Positions 41,587 through 50,912 of a stretch of 64,000 nt of DNA are shown piece by piece. The position numbers and the translations under genes are program-made. Numbering within the stretch: the first letter of the stretch is position 1; every line of letters begins with the position of its first letter. The notes below the pieces were generated by a model that made no database searches, was not told the DNA's origin, and saw only the letters and a program-made list of their open reading frames with translations. Location of the stretch: the NCBI GenBank assembly GCA_001305055.1, contig BBZX01000003.1, forward strand, positions 62,001-126,000, written 5' to 3'. The stretch comes from Clostridia bacterium UC5.1-1C12. GTDB lineage: Bacteria > Bacillota_I > Bacilli_A > Erysipelotrichales > Erysipelotrichaceae.

Positions 41587-42036
41587 ATGGGGAAATTAAT
41601 TGCAGAGAATCGTAAGGCGCGTCATGATTATTTCATTGAGGATCGCTATGAGGCCGGTATTGTGCTGCAGGGAACGGAAATTAAATCGGTAAGACTGGGC
41701 CATGTCCAGCTGAAGGATTCATATATCAGTTTTTCCGGCAATGAAGCATTTGTTAAGGAAATGCATATTTCCCCTTACGAATATGGTAATCGTTTCAATC
41801 ATGATGAAACAAGGGTGCGTAAGTTATTGCTTCATAAAACGGAAATTCGTAAACTTCAGGATAAGGTTAAACTGAAGGGGTATACGATCGTGCCATTGTC
41901 CGTATACTTGAGTAAAGGGCGTTTAAAAGTGGAAATTGCTCTTGCTAAAGGTAAGGATCTGCATGATAAGCGCAACAGTGAGAAAGAACGAGATGCCAAG
42001 CGTGAAATTGAGAAAGCATTAAGAAGTCATTATTGA
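41587..42036 (+). CDS. smpB: SsrA-binding protein SmpB
   Basis: The intact 149-residue protein has VLQGTEIKSVRLGHVQLKDS, HISPYEYGNRFNHD, GYTIVPLSVYLSKGRLKVEI and the basic tail KERDAKREI needed for ribosome decoding. It precedes its RNA partner ssrA by 46 bases. Confidence 0.97.
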   Translation: MGKLIAENRKARHDYFIEDRYEAGIVLQGTEIKSVRLGHVQLKDSYISFSGNEAFVKEMHISPYEYGNRFNHDETRVRKLLLHKTEIRKLQDKVKLKGYTIVPLSVYLSKGRLKVEIALAKGKDLHDKRNSEKERDAKREIEKALRSHY

Positions 42037-42037
42037 G

Positions 42038-42065
42038 TTGAAAATACCCTTGCCTATGTTATAAT
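42038..42065 (+). promoter_or_regulatory. Promoter of ssrA
   Basis: TTGAAA and TATAAT with a 16-base spacer lie 17 bases before the mature tmRNA 5' end. Confidence 0.75.
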
Positions 42066-42081
42066 ATGTAGGCAGCAACAT

Positions 42082-42461
42082 GGGGCTGTCATGGTTTCGA
42101 CAGGGATATGTTTGGTGCAGACTGCAGTCGTGTCGCTACGTAAAGGCTTAAAAAATAACTGGAAAAAATTTCTTAGCAAACTTATTCGGTGGAAACCGTC
42201 AAGTTGCTTTTGCTGCTTAATTAACCTAACAACTGGTTTGCAGCCGTCCAATCAGGTTTTGCCTTTAGGCTTGGTTTGGGTGTAAGAGATAAAGGATAGG
42301 GGTGTACCTTTGTTTGAGAAGTGCATCATGAAAATTCCATCAAACGCCTCAGGAAGAGTTTGTTCATCGCTACTTGCTGAGTAATTAGTATGAAATAAAC
42401 TGTAGACGTCTGTACGAGGAACTATTTTTGGACGCGGGTTCGACTCCCGCCAGCTCCACCA
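42082..42461 (+). ncRNA. ssrA: tmRNA
   Basis: The 5' end GGGGCTGTCATGGTTTCGAC and 3' end GGTTCGACTCCCGCCAGCTC plus CACCA form the tRNA-Ala-like domain (GGGGCT pairs with AGCTCC). The tag frame starts at GGA 42161 after TAACT and ends at TAA 42220. With the tRNA-delivered alanine the tag reads (A)GKNFLANLFGGNRQVAFAA, ending in the usual hydrophobic ALAA-like proteolysis signal. The 3' end also serves as the prophage attachment site. Confidence 0.97.
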
Positions 42462-42465
42462 AGTT
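42425..42465 (+). other. Prophage attachment site (left) in the ssrA 3' end
   Basis: A tyrosine integrase gene lies about 100 bases beyond the tmRNA CCA end, and phage genes fill the rest of the window. The 3' end of ssrA is a common target of such integrases. The intact tmRNA end here means this end carries the restored copy. The exact crossover core cannot be set without the other end. Confidence 0.7.
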
Positions 42466-42471
42466 ACAAAT

Positions 42472-42498
42472 AAACGCCTTTTACTGGGCGTTTTTATT
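42472..42498 (+). terminator. Terminator after ssrA
   Basis: AAACGCC / GGGCGTTT stem with T5ATT tail just past the tmRNA. Confidence 0.8.
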
Positions 42499-42565
42499 AT
42501 ACTGATAATGTCTAGGTCTTATTTAGGTCTTAAAAACAAGACATAAAATATTAAAAAAGGTCATT

Positions 42566-43782
42566 TTACTGGCCTAATTTATTAAATATAGCATTAAGGT
42601 AATTAACACAAATTTCACGTTGTTCTGGAAACATATGCGTATAAGTGTCAAGAGTTTCAGTAACACTAGAATGTCCTAATCTTGATGAGATTAATTTAAT
42701 ATTCATATTTCCATTGATAAGCAAAGATGCGTGAGAATGTCGAAAGCCATGAAGTGTTATGTGTTTTAAGTTGGCTGCTAACATAGCTTTATCCGCAACT
42801 CTTCGTATAGTGGTTTCTGAGAGAGGTTTATATGATCCAAAAATAAACCAGTTGTCATTGAAGCCATATTTTTTCTCTTCTTTCAATTTTCTCTTATTGA
42901 GAATTTCTATTATATTTTTAGATAAATCAATTACTCGGATTGAAGCTTCATTTTTAGGGCTTTTTAGTATGTATCCGCCTTTTTAATGCTTTACGGCTTA
43001 GAGATTGATTTATATTTATAGACTTCCCGTTGTATTTGTCCCATGTAAGGGCGAACACTTCACCAGGACGGCAACCTGTATAATACATGAAGTTAAAGAA
43101 GTCAGAATATGCTTCTGGTACAAATTTAATAAATAAATTAAACTCTTCGATTGTGAAATAATTTTCTTCATCTTTATCTGCTGAAACTTCAATTTTTTTT
43201 CTCTTGAAATTACCTTGTACTTTAGCTGGATTTTTCAGTAAACCGTAATAAGTAACACCATATTCAAGTATAGTAGTTAACAAAGTGTGTAATTCCATTA
43301 GATAACTCTTTTTGAATTTTGCCATGACTTTAATATCTGGTTTGCCTTTCTGCTTAATGGTTTCTTTAACATATTCTTTAGAATACATCGTATCTTGCCA
43401 TTGTCTAATAGTTAACGGTGTAATATTTTCAATCATTAAATCTTTGAAATAAGGTTCTATATGTCCCTTTATTTTACTCATCTTGGTTACTAAGGTTGTC
43501 TCTTCATTGTTATTGATCATATCATTTTTGTACATAGTTAATAAAGTAGAAAATTTTACTCCACTTGCTGTTGTTTGGTTTAAATGGTTGGCAATAAAAT
43601 CTTCTTCAGCTTTTTTAGCCAATTTGATAGTATCATAACGTTTGCTATTCTTTTGCCGTCTTTGTCCCGTGATGGTTGTGTAGTAGTATCTGAATCTGTA
43701 TTTTTCGACTTCTTTATAAAGTGGCTTGCCTTCCTTGTCAAGTTTACCGGTTTTTACTTTTTACTTTTACTTTCTCGATCAT
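42566..43782 (-). CDS. int: Phage tyrosine integrase (two frameshifts)
   Basis: ATG 43782 on the minus strand follows AAGGAGGG. An Arm-DNA-binding region (KYRFRYYYTTITGQRRQK) and a SAM-like core-binding domain precede the catalytic domain with TGCRPGEVFALTW (first Arg), HGFRHSHASLL (His-Arg) and LGHSSVTETLDTYTH (nucleophile Tyr). Breaks near 43763 and 42981 are both in A runs on the coding strand; each is repaired by removing one A or adding two. Corrected length is about 405 residues. It sits beside ssrA, its likely integration target. Confidence 0.92.
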
Positions 43783-43826
43783 ACGAAACCCTCCTTGTTA
43801 AATTCATATAAATTTGATACAATTTG

Positions 43827-43927
43827 GGTACAATAAAAAACTAGTTCGCAAAACAAATTTTTATTGTACCAGCGATATTAGTAGTATCGCAGATTCACTC
43901 CTTGTTAGCAGCATGGAGTGATTTTTA
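43827..43927. repeat. Cluster of three hairpins between int and the repressor region
   Basis: A perfect 13-base inverted repeat (GGTACAATAAAAA, 43827-43839, with its complement at 43858-43870) is followed by GCGATA/TATCGC (43872-43890). Then comes TCACTCC/GGAGTGA with a T run (about 43895-43925). The last is terminator-like on the plus strand. The first lies over the int upstream region and could be an integrase arm site or terminator. No gene lies in 43783-44058. Confidence 0.5.
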
Positions 43928-44058
43928 AATTTGCAAAATAAATGATTAAATATAATTTTACATATATTACCTATTTTATAAAATGACCTAATGCAATAGA
44001 ATATAATAGTGACGTCACGAGTATTTATAGTTGCCACAAACCCCAGAATGGAGAAACT

Positions 44059-44223
44059 ATGAATCACTGTGTAGAAATTAAGTATATCGTTAACGAATTT
44101 TGTCATCAGATAACCGTCAATTATAGTAAACTAACTGTTGAAATAATAACAAATAGGGTTCTTTCTGATGCTGAGAAGGAATTTATAAGTAATGCTATCT
44201 CGAGATATTTCTTGGAGAACTGA
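44059..44223 (+). CDS. Small phage protein, unknown function
   Basis: ATG 44059 after AATGGAGAAA opens a 54-residue frame (MNHCVEIKYIVNEFCHQITV, then VLSDAEKEFISNAISRYFLE). Composition and ribosome binding site look real, and a terminator overlaps its 3' end. It lies between int and the repressor on the opposite strand. No family is recognised. Confidence 0.6.
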   Translation: MNHCVEIKYIVNEFCHQITVNYSKLTVEIITNRVLSDAEKEFISNAISRYFLEN

Positions 44224-44238
44224 AAAGTTCTCCTTTTC
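44213..44238. terminator. Terminator between convergent small gene and repressor
   Basis: GGAGAACT / AGTTCTCC stem with TTTTC tail. Confidence 0.8.
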
Positions 44239-44241
44239 ATG

Positions 44242-44858
44242 TTACCAATGGATTCGGCTAACTTCTACAACGCCTATAAATCTTATATTATGTACTTTCA
44301 TTGCCTCCTCAGTGAAATACAAATCTTCAATGTCAGGATCTTTTAGCTTTTAATATTAGAAGGTCTTTTTTCTTTTTTTACTTGTCTGATAATAGCATCA
44401 TCATTATCTATTAATACAACTGCAATATCACCATCTTTTGCATAATTTTGCTTCCTAGCAATTACAATGTGCTGTATCCCCTTGAAAGGCATCATCGTAT
44501 TGCTATTATCCAATAACGCAAAGTAATCGGTTGGTTTTGTTAAGTCTGACGGAAAGTCCTCCGTACCTATGATATTCGTATCATTCATAATGGGAAAATC
44601 ACTCGATATATTTTTATATACTGGTAATTTAGTTGCCAATAAATCTTGTTTTTCATCTGTCAAATCTGATCTATAAATATCGAAATAGTCTGCGATAGTT
44701 TGTAATTTATCTACTCTTGGATATTTTTTACCAGAAAGCCATTCAGATATAGTAGTCTTGCTGACTCCAATGGCATGAGCAAGGTCATTTTGGCTTTTTT
44801 TATTTTTCATTAACTGATATCTTAAATTTTTTGCAAATACTTCTCTTGAATTTTCCAT
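44242..44858 (-). CDS. Phage repressor, XRE HTH plus S24 peptidase-like domain (one frameshift)
   Basis: The N-terminal helix-turn-helix (LMKNKKSQNDLAHAIGVSKT, TISEWLSGKKYPRVDKL) is followed by a LexA/CI-like S24 domain with YFALLDNSNTMMPFKGIQ and DGDIAVVLIDNDDAIIRQVK, the region carrying the Ser-Lys dyad. The frame is lost near 44366 in an A run. Restored, the C terminus continues LLILKAKDPDIEDLYF. About 205 residues. Start ATG 44858 follows GAGGTG. It should maintain lysogeny and be cleaved after RecA activation. Confidence 0.88.
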
Positions 44859-44885
44859 ATAGCACCTCGCTTATATATTTTATAT

Positions 44886-44966
44886 CACTTTAAGCAAATT
44901 AAATCAATGGTAATTAGTAAAAAATTACAACTTTAAGTTGACAATAAACTTTAAGCGAACTATAAT
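44886..44966. promoter_or_regulatory. Divergent operator-promoter region (CI/Cro switch)
   Basis: A near-perfect promoter TTGACA-17-TATAAT (44938-44966) drives the rightward early genes. Three copies of an operator-like word ACTTTAAG(C/T) occur at about 44887, 44930 and 44948. The last two overlap the -35 box and fill the spacer of the early promoter. A further CTTTAAGCAAAC lies at about 45195. Repressor binding here would block early transcription. Confidence 0.7.
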
Positions 44967-44985
44967 GATGCTAGGAGGTGAGTTA

Positions 44986-45183
44986 ATGATAAAAAATGCT
45001 CCAACATTTACATTGAAAGCTTGTCGAGTAAATAAGAATTTAACGATAGCACAAGTATCGAAATTCATGGGAGTTTCTGAGAAAACAGTTTGGAATTGGG
45101 AAAATTACAATACTATCCCTAATGGCAGCGAGTTGCGGAGACTGAGTGAATTATTCGGCATTAAAGAAGATCTTATTTTTTAG
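44986..45183 (+). CDS. Cro-like XRE family regulator
   Basis: The 65-residue protein starts at ATG 44986 after AGGAGGTGA. It is a bare helix-turn-helix: LTIAQVSKFMGVSEKTVWNW. It is first on the rightward transcript, opposite the repressor, the usual place for Cro. Confidence 0.82.
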   Translation: MIKNAPTFTLKACRVNKNLTIAQVSKFMGVSEKTVWNWENYNTIPNGSELRRLSELFGIKEDLIF

Positions 45184-45256
45184 GCGATAAGTTCGCTTTA
45201 AGCAAACACTTCGAGTTAGATATGCACAGCTTGCAAGTTTGAAAGGAGGTGTAATA

Positions 45257-45553
45257 ATGCCACAGAAGTCGAGGATACACACTGCATCAGAAAAATTGAC
45301 AGTGCTCAATTTACTTGAGCAATCAACGGCTACTTTCCAAATACTTTTTGACTGCGGGCCGTGTAAAGCGTTGGAACTTAAAAAAGTAAAGCAGAAAATC
45401 ATCGAGAGTGGGAAGCTGCTGCCATGTGAAGACAAAGTACCAACAGCAGCAGCTATAAAATATCTGATGATTGATGAAGTGCGTATCAGAAAGCTTGCTG
45501 CGATCGAAGCGGCCGAGCAACAAAAAAGAGATACCCGCGCCGACCAAAGCTAG
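45257..45553 (+). CDS. Phage early protein, possible DNA-binding (excisionase-like position)
   Basis: ATG 45257 follows GAAAGGAGG. The 98-residue protein has STATFQILFDCGPCKALELK then KVKQKIIESGKLLPCEDKVP, which resembles short winged-helix or excisionase-like phage proteins. The tail is Lys/Ala/Glu-rich. Position after cro fits an early regulatory role. No family is named with confidence. Confidence 0.55.
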   Translation: MPQKSRIHTASEKLTVLNLLEQSTATFQILFDCGPCKALELKKVKQKIIESGKLLPCEDKVPTAAAIKYLMIDEVRIRKLAAIEAAEQQKRDTRADQS

Positions 45554-45628
45554 TATCTCAAAGTTGATAACATGTCAATATTATCAACTCAATTATAGCA
45601 TATGCCAATAAAAAGGCAAGGAGGAACA

Positions 45629-45890
45629 ATGTACAAGTATATTAAGCAGACAAACAAACCCATGATATTGATAGTAGCTTTAGTGCTAATGCTAGTTATT
45701 GGCAGCTTAGCCCTTTACATAGACTGCCAAAGTAAAAACCGAACTATCATTGCGCAGCAGGACGTGATTAACCAGTTAGAGCATACTGCTAAAAACTGCT
45801 ATTGCTGATTTAGCAAGCAGCAATGAACACCTTAGAGCATATGAAATCAGAATCAGCCAACTTGAAGAAGAACTATCATATTACCAATGA
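45629..45890 (+). CDS. Small membrane-anchored coiled-coil protein (one frameshift)
   Basis: ATG 45629 follows AAGGAGGA. The N-terminal helix (PMILIVALVLMLVIGSLALY) is followed by a long amphipathic region (NRTIIAQQDVINQLEHTAKT, then HLRAYEIRISQLEEELSYYQ). The frame changes near 45792 in an A5 run. About 86 residues. The architecture resembles inner-membrane spanin or superinfection-exclusion proteins, but no function is shown. Confidence 0.6.
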
Positions 45891-45908
45891 CTAAACAATG
45901 GTGTAGAC

Positions 45909-46331
45909 ATGCGGATTGATGGCGTGCATACGCCGGTATATATAATTGATCGATACATCAATGAACATTCTCTTCCCCTAGAACCTGTTAATTTCACCAT
46001 CCTATCGATCGATTACAATGTGGATCCATCGTTTGCACTGGCAACGTGGATTCTGGAAACGGGCAATGGCAGCTCACTGATGTGGATGCAAAACAATAAT
46101 CCTGCCGGTATCAAATGCGGTGATGATTATTGCAGCTATCCATCTAAGGATGCTGGATTAGCTCAATTATTTTACTTATTAAGTCAATATACTGATGGCA
46201 GCATTCCATGGATTGGCCAACGAAACACGATCAGAGAGATCCGTGAGGTTTGGAATCCTGAGAATGAGGACTGCTGGAAGATTTATGAAATCATGCTGCA
46301 GATTGCAGCGGAAGGAGTATCAAATGGATAA
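45909..46331 (+). CDS. Glucosaminidase-like protein in the early region
   Basis: The intact 140-residue protein carries the LATWILETGNGSSLMWMQNN, NPAGIKCGDDYCSYPSKDAG and GLAQLFYLLSQY blocks typical of the mannosyl-glycoprotein endo-beta-N-acetylglucosaminidase / lysozyme-like fold, with the catalytic-type Glu in LETG. It has no signal peptide. It lies just after a membrane-anchored coiled-coil gene and before the recombination genes, unusual for a wall hydrolase. The ribosome binding site is weak. Confidence 0.6.
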   Translation: MRIDGVHTPVYIIDRYINEHSLPLEPVNFTILSIDYNVDPSFALATWILETGNGSSLMWMQNNNPAGIKCGDDYCSYPSKDAGLAQLFYLLSQYTDGSIPWIGQRNTIREIREVWNPENEDCWKIYEIMLQIAAEGVSNG

Positions 46332-46485
46332 ATATAAAGAATTACAAATACTAGCTGAGCCTTTACAGGAATGGCTCAAACGCTATTATCCTAATAAAAA
46401 AATATTGATTGATGAGCATAATGCGATGGTTTTTGAATTTGACATCGAATGCTCGCTACCTAAAGAGGATGATTACAATGGATAA
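46324..46485 (+). CDS. Small phage protein, unknown
   Basis: The 53-residue acidic protein (MDKYKELQILAEPLQEWLKR, then ILIDEHNAMVFEFDIE) overlaps the 3' end of the glucosaminidase-like gene and the 5' end of the next ATPase gene. A GGAAGGAG lies 10 bases upstream. Overlaps on both sides support co-translation. No family is recognised. Confidence 0.6.
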   Translation: MDKYKELQILAEPLQEWLKRYYPNKKILIDEHNAMVFEFDIECSLPKEDDYNG

Positions 46486-47790
46486 CATCAAAATCAACAA
46501 ACTAGAAATCGAAAATGTAAAGCGTGTTAAAGCTGTGAAAATCGAACCTACACTGACGGGTCTTACAGTAGTTGGTGGCAAAAACAATCAAGGCAAGACA
46601 TCAGTGCTTGATTCGATTGCATGGGCATTAGGCGGCGAAAAGCACCGGCCGTCACAACCTCAGCGTGAAGGCTCAGTGCTTCCACCGGCTCTAAAGGTAC
46701 AATTATCTAACGGTCTGATCGTAGAACGTAAAGGCAAGAACAGTGATCTGAAAGTCACTGATCCTAATGGTAGGAAAGGTGGCCAGCAGCTGCTCAATGA
46801 GTTTGTGGAGCAGTTGGCCATTGACCTGCCAAAGTTTATGGAATCAACCGGTAAAGAAAAGGCACAGACGCTATTAAAGATTATTGGTGTTGGTGATCAG
46901 TTGGTTAAGATTGAGATCGAGGAACAGGAGCTTTATAACCAACGCAGAACAATCGGCCAGATTGCTGATCAAAAGCAGAAGTATGCTGATGAACAAGTGT
47001 TTTATCAGGAAGCGCCTAAGGAATTGGTATCACCATCAGAGCTGATCAAGCAACAGCAAGATATTCTGGCACGCAATGGTGATAATCAAAGAAAACGTGA
47101 AAAGGTAGAACAGATCAAATGGACGGTTACTTCATTGCAATCTGAAGTGGCTGCTTTAGAAAAACAGCTTCAGATAAAAAAGGCAAGTCTGGATCAAAGC
47201 CTAAACGATTTGAATATTGCTCAGATGGATGCGCTCGATTTGCAAGATGAATCGACAGCTGAGCTTGAAGCAAGTATTGCTAACATTGATGAAATCAATA
47301 GAAAAGTAAGAGCCAATTTAGATAAAGAAAAAGCTGAGGAAGATGCAAAGAATTATAAAGATCAATACGATTCATTGACAGCCAGATCAATCAGCTCCGA
47401 AATGCAAAGTTTGAACTGCTCAATAAAGCGGATATGCCATTACCGGAGTTATCAGTTGAGAATGGTGAGCTGATCTATAAAGGTTATAAATGGGATAACA
47501 TGTCTGGTTCAGATCAGCTGAAGGTAGCAACTGCGATTGTCCGCAAATTAAATCCTAAATGTGGTTTCGTGCTTCTGGATAAGCTTGAACAAATGGATTT
47601 GGATACCATGAATGAGTTTGGCCATTGGCTAGAACAGGAAGGACTTCAGGCAATCGCAACTAGAGTTTCGACGGGTGATGAATGCAGCATTATTATTGAG
47701 GATGGCTATGTACAAGGTAAGCCAGCTATCATAAATCCTGAATTTGAACAGCAGTTTGAAAAGAAAGAATGGAAGGTAGGTAGTTTCTAA
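46478..47790 (+). CDS. SMC/RecF-like AAA ATPase of the phage recombination module (one frameshift)
   Basis: ATG 46478 gives INKLEIENVKRVKAVKIEPT, the RecF/SbcC-type N terminus. Walker A is GGKNNQGKTS. A coiled-coil middle (EKVEQIKWTVTSLQSEVAAL) leads to a C-terminal ATPase lobe with MSGSDQLKVATAIVRKL (signature-like) and GFVLLDKLEQMD (Walker B). The frame breaks near 47385 (AGATCAATC for AGAATCAATC). About 438 residues. It is probably involved in DNA end processing or recombination with the next two genes. Confidence 0.8.
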
Positions 47791-48886
47791 TGGAAATCAC
47801 ACGAGGAAAAATACAGGCAGCACAAAAGGTCGTTGTCTATGGTCCAGAAGGAATTGGTAAATCAACTTTTGCATCACAGTTTCCAGAACCACTATTTATT
47901 GATACAGAAGGTTCTACAACACATATGGATGTAGCACGACTGCCTAAACCATCAAGCTGGACGATGTTACTTGAAGAAGTACGTTATGTTATTAGTACGC
48001 CTGGTCTGTGTAAGACACTCGTGATCGATACAGCAGATTGGGCCGAAACATTGTGTATATCCGAAATTTGTGCACGTAACCATTGGTCAGGCATAGAGGA
48101 TCCTGGCTATGGTAAAGGGTATGTTTATCTGGCTGATGAATTTGGGAAGCTGCTGAACCTATTGAGTGAGCTTACTGAACGAGGTATCAATGCAGTTATT
48201 ACAGCTCATGCGATGATGCGTAAGTTTGAGCAGCCAGACGAGCTTGGGGCTTATGACCGTTGGGAATTAAAATTGCAAAAAAAGACAGCACCGCTGGTTA
48301 AAGAATGGGCGGATATGGTGCTGTTTGCTAACTACAAGACCTTAGTCATCAATGTTGATGGCAAAGGTGCTCAGAAGGGCAAGAACAAGGCTCAGGGAGG
48401 CCAACGGATCATGTATACTTCCCATCACAGCTGCTGGGATGCAAAGAATCGGCATGGGTTACAAGAGGAACTTCCTTTTGAATTTGCTGCTATCGCTCAT
48501 GTGTTTGATACACAGATTAAATCAATGCCTGATGTGCAGCCAGTAGTAAGTTCAGCTCTGGTTAAAGAAACATTTGATATTAATCAGCAATATATGAATG
48601 ACATCGTGGATGTTAAAAAGAATCGGAAGTAAAAGCAGAAGAAATTGATTATGCAGGTATTCCACGGGCTCTAGCGGATTTGATGAAGAAAGAAAATGTT
48701 TTACCAGATGAGATTAAATCTGTAGTAAGTCAAAAGGGATATTATCCGTATAACACACCAATCGAGAATTATGATCCTGAATTTGTTAAGGGTGTACTCA
48801 TTGGTGCTTGGCCACAAGTATTGGAAATGATTAAGCAAGAAAGAAAACTACCATTTAAGGAGGAAAAAATAGATGTCAGAAATTGA
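47790..48886 (+). CDS. Sak4/AAA_24-type RecA-like ATPase (one frameshift)
   Basis: The start overlaps the previous stop (TAATG). Walker A is YGPEGIGKST, with PLFIDTEGSTTHMD and TLVIDTADWAETLCISEI as further ATPase motifs. This pattern marks AAA_24 phage proteins related to Sak4 single-strand recombinases. The frame breaks near 48618 in an A5 run. The continued frame (DYAGIPRALADLMKKENVLP) ends at 48886. About 365 residues. It is followed by a DUF669 ssDNA-binding-like gene, a usual partner. Confidence 0.8.
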
Positions 48887-49309
48887 AAGAGAATTAGGAT
48901 GGAACGATACCATTATGAAAGATGCGGATGAATATGTCATCTTGCCAGCTGGAGATTATGATTTTGTTGTTGAAAGTTTAGAACGCGGACGTCATGAAGG
49001 AAGTGAGAAACTTCCTCCATGTAATAAAGCAATATTGAATCTAAGAGTATATACACCTGATGGTGAAAAGTAACAATCAAGCATAACCTTTTTCTACATA
49101 CAAGAACAGAACCGATGGTGTCATCTTTCTTTTCATCCATTGGTCAGAAAAAGAAGGGTGAAAGAGTACCAATGAATTGGAATATCGTTCCAGGTTCAAG
49201 TGGCCGTTGCAAGATTGGAACGAAAGAATACAATGGTAACAAATATAATGAGGTTAAAAGATTCTATCCAAAAGAAGAGTCAAAAGGTTATGTTCCGGGC
49301 CAGTTTTAA
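48873..49309 (+). CDS. DUF669 family phage protein, probable ssDNA-binding (one frameshift)
   Basis: ATG 48873 follows AAGGAGG. The N terminus (GWNDTIMKDADEYVILPAGD) and C terminus (NWNIVPGSSGRCKIGTKEYN) match DUF669 phage proteins. The frame breaks near 49067 (GAAAAGTAA for GAAAAAGTA). About 145 residues. Members act with Sak-type recombinases in other phages. Confidence 0.8.
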
Positions 49310-49320
49310 GAGGCTAGATT

Positions 49321-50907
49321 ATGGAATTAAGACCTTATCAACAGGAAGCTAAAGAATCTATATTTAATGAGTGGAACAAGGGCGTTAAAAAGACGCTCCT
49401 TGTCTTACCCACCGGTTGCGGCAAAACAATTGTATTTGCCAAAGTTACGGAGGATTGTGTAAGTCAAGGTGATCGTGTGCTGATCATGGCACATCGTGGC
49501 GAACTGTTAGATCAAGCTGCGGATAAGATACATCAAGCAACCGGTTTAGGATGTGCAACTGAAAAAGCTGAGGAATCATGTCGTGATAGTTGGTATCGGA
49601 TTGTTGTAGGTAGTGTTCAGACATTGATGAGAGAGAAACGCTTGAATCAATTTTCGGACGATTATTTTGATACCATCATCATTGATGAGGCACATCACTG
49701 CTTATCAAACAGCTATCAGAGAGTATTGGAACATTTTAGTGAAGCTAAAGTATTAGGCGTTACTGCTACACCAGATCGCGGTGATATGCGTAACTTAGGA
49801 CAATATTTTGAAAGTCTTGCATATGAGTATACATTGCCAAAAGCAATCAAAAGTGGATACCTAGTACCTATCAAGGCACTTACAGTCCCATTAAAGATGG
49901 ATCTGTCCAGTGTTGGAGTCCAGTCTGGTGACTTTAAGGTAAGTGATATAGGGACAGCATTAGATCCATATCTATATCAGATTGCAGATGAAATGTTGAA
50001 TTATTGCAAGGATAGAAAAATCGTTGTGTTCTTACCATTAGTTAAGACATCGCAAAAATTCCGCGATATTTTAAATGACAAAGGATTTAGAGCCGCTGAA
50101 GTGAACGGTGAGAGCAGCGATCGTGCTGAAATCCTGAAAGATTTTGAAGAAGATAAATATAACGTATTATGCAACTCAATGCTGCTTACGGAGGGATGGG
50201 ACTGTCCGTCTGTTGATTGTATCATCGTATTAAGACCAACAAAGGTGAGGAGCCTTTATAGTCAGATGGTGGGTAGAGGCACGCGTCTCTCGGCCGGTAA
50301 GATCGATCTATTATTGTTGGACTTTTTATGGCATACAGAACGGCACGAACTCTGTCATCCAGCATCTCTCATTTGTGAGAGTGAAGAAGTAGCAAAGAAA
50401 ATGACTGAGAATTTAGAACAGCAGCCAGGGATTGCATTTGATATTGAAGAAGCTGAAGCAACCGCTGCCGATGATGTCATTAAACAGCGTGAAGAAACGC
50501 TGGCAAAAGAGCTTGCGGCAATGAAGCAGCGGAAACGTAAGTTAGTAGACCCTTTGCAATTTGAAATGAGTATACAGGCTGAAGATCTATCAAATTATGT
50601 GCCAGCATTTGGTTGGGAAATGGCACCACCATCAGAAAAGCAGCAAGCAGCATTGGAAAAGCTGGGAATCTTGCCTGATCAGATTGATAACGCCGGTAAG
50701 GCAGCGAAGCTGCTGGATCGGTTAGATAAACGGCGCACTGAAGGACTGACAACACCAAAACAGATACGATTCCTTGAGAATAAAGGTTTTCAACATGTAG
50801 GTACATGGCAATTTGAAACTGCAAAGCATTTGATTGATCGAATTGCTGCGAATGGCTGGAGTATTCCTCATGGAATCAATCCTCACGACTATAAAGAAGG
50901 AGATTAA
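49321..50907 (+). CDS. SF2 DEAD/DEAH-box helicase
   Basis: The intact 528-residue helicase has Q-like motif LRPYQQEA, Walker A PTGCGKT, motif Ia MAHRGEL, motif II DEAHH, motif III TATPDR and motif VI MVGRGTRLS. The C-terminal third is Lys/Glu/Gln-rich. It is placed in the replication-recombination block, directly before the primase-helicase. Confidence 0.92.
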   Translation: MELRPYQQEAKESIFNEWNKGVKKTLLVLPTGCGKTIVFAKVTEDCVSQGDRVLIMAHRGELLDQAADKIHQATGLGCATEKAEESCRDSWYRIVVGSVQTLMREKRLNQFSDDYFDTIIIDEAHHCLSNSYQRVLEHFSEAKVLGVTATPDRGDMRNLGQYFESLAYEYTLPKAIKSGYLVPIKALTVPLKMDLSSVGVQSGDFKVSDIGTALDPYLYQIADEMLNYCKDRKIVVFLPLVKTSQKFRDILNDKGFRAAEVNGESSDRAEILKDFEEDKYNVLCNSMLLTEGWDCPSVDCIIVLRPTKVRSLYSQMVGRGTRLSAGKIDLLLLDFLWHTERHELCHPASLICESEEVAKKMTENLEQQPGIAFDIEEAEATAADDVIKQREETLAKELAAMKQRKRKLVDPLQFEMSIQAEDLSNYVPAFGWEMAPPSEKQQAALEKLGILPDQIDNAGKAAKLLDRLDKRRTEGLTTPKQIRFLENKGFQHVGTWQFETAKHLIDRIAANGWSIPHGINPHDYKEGD

Positions 50908-50912
50908 ATAGC

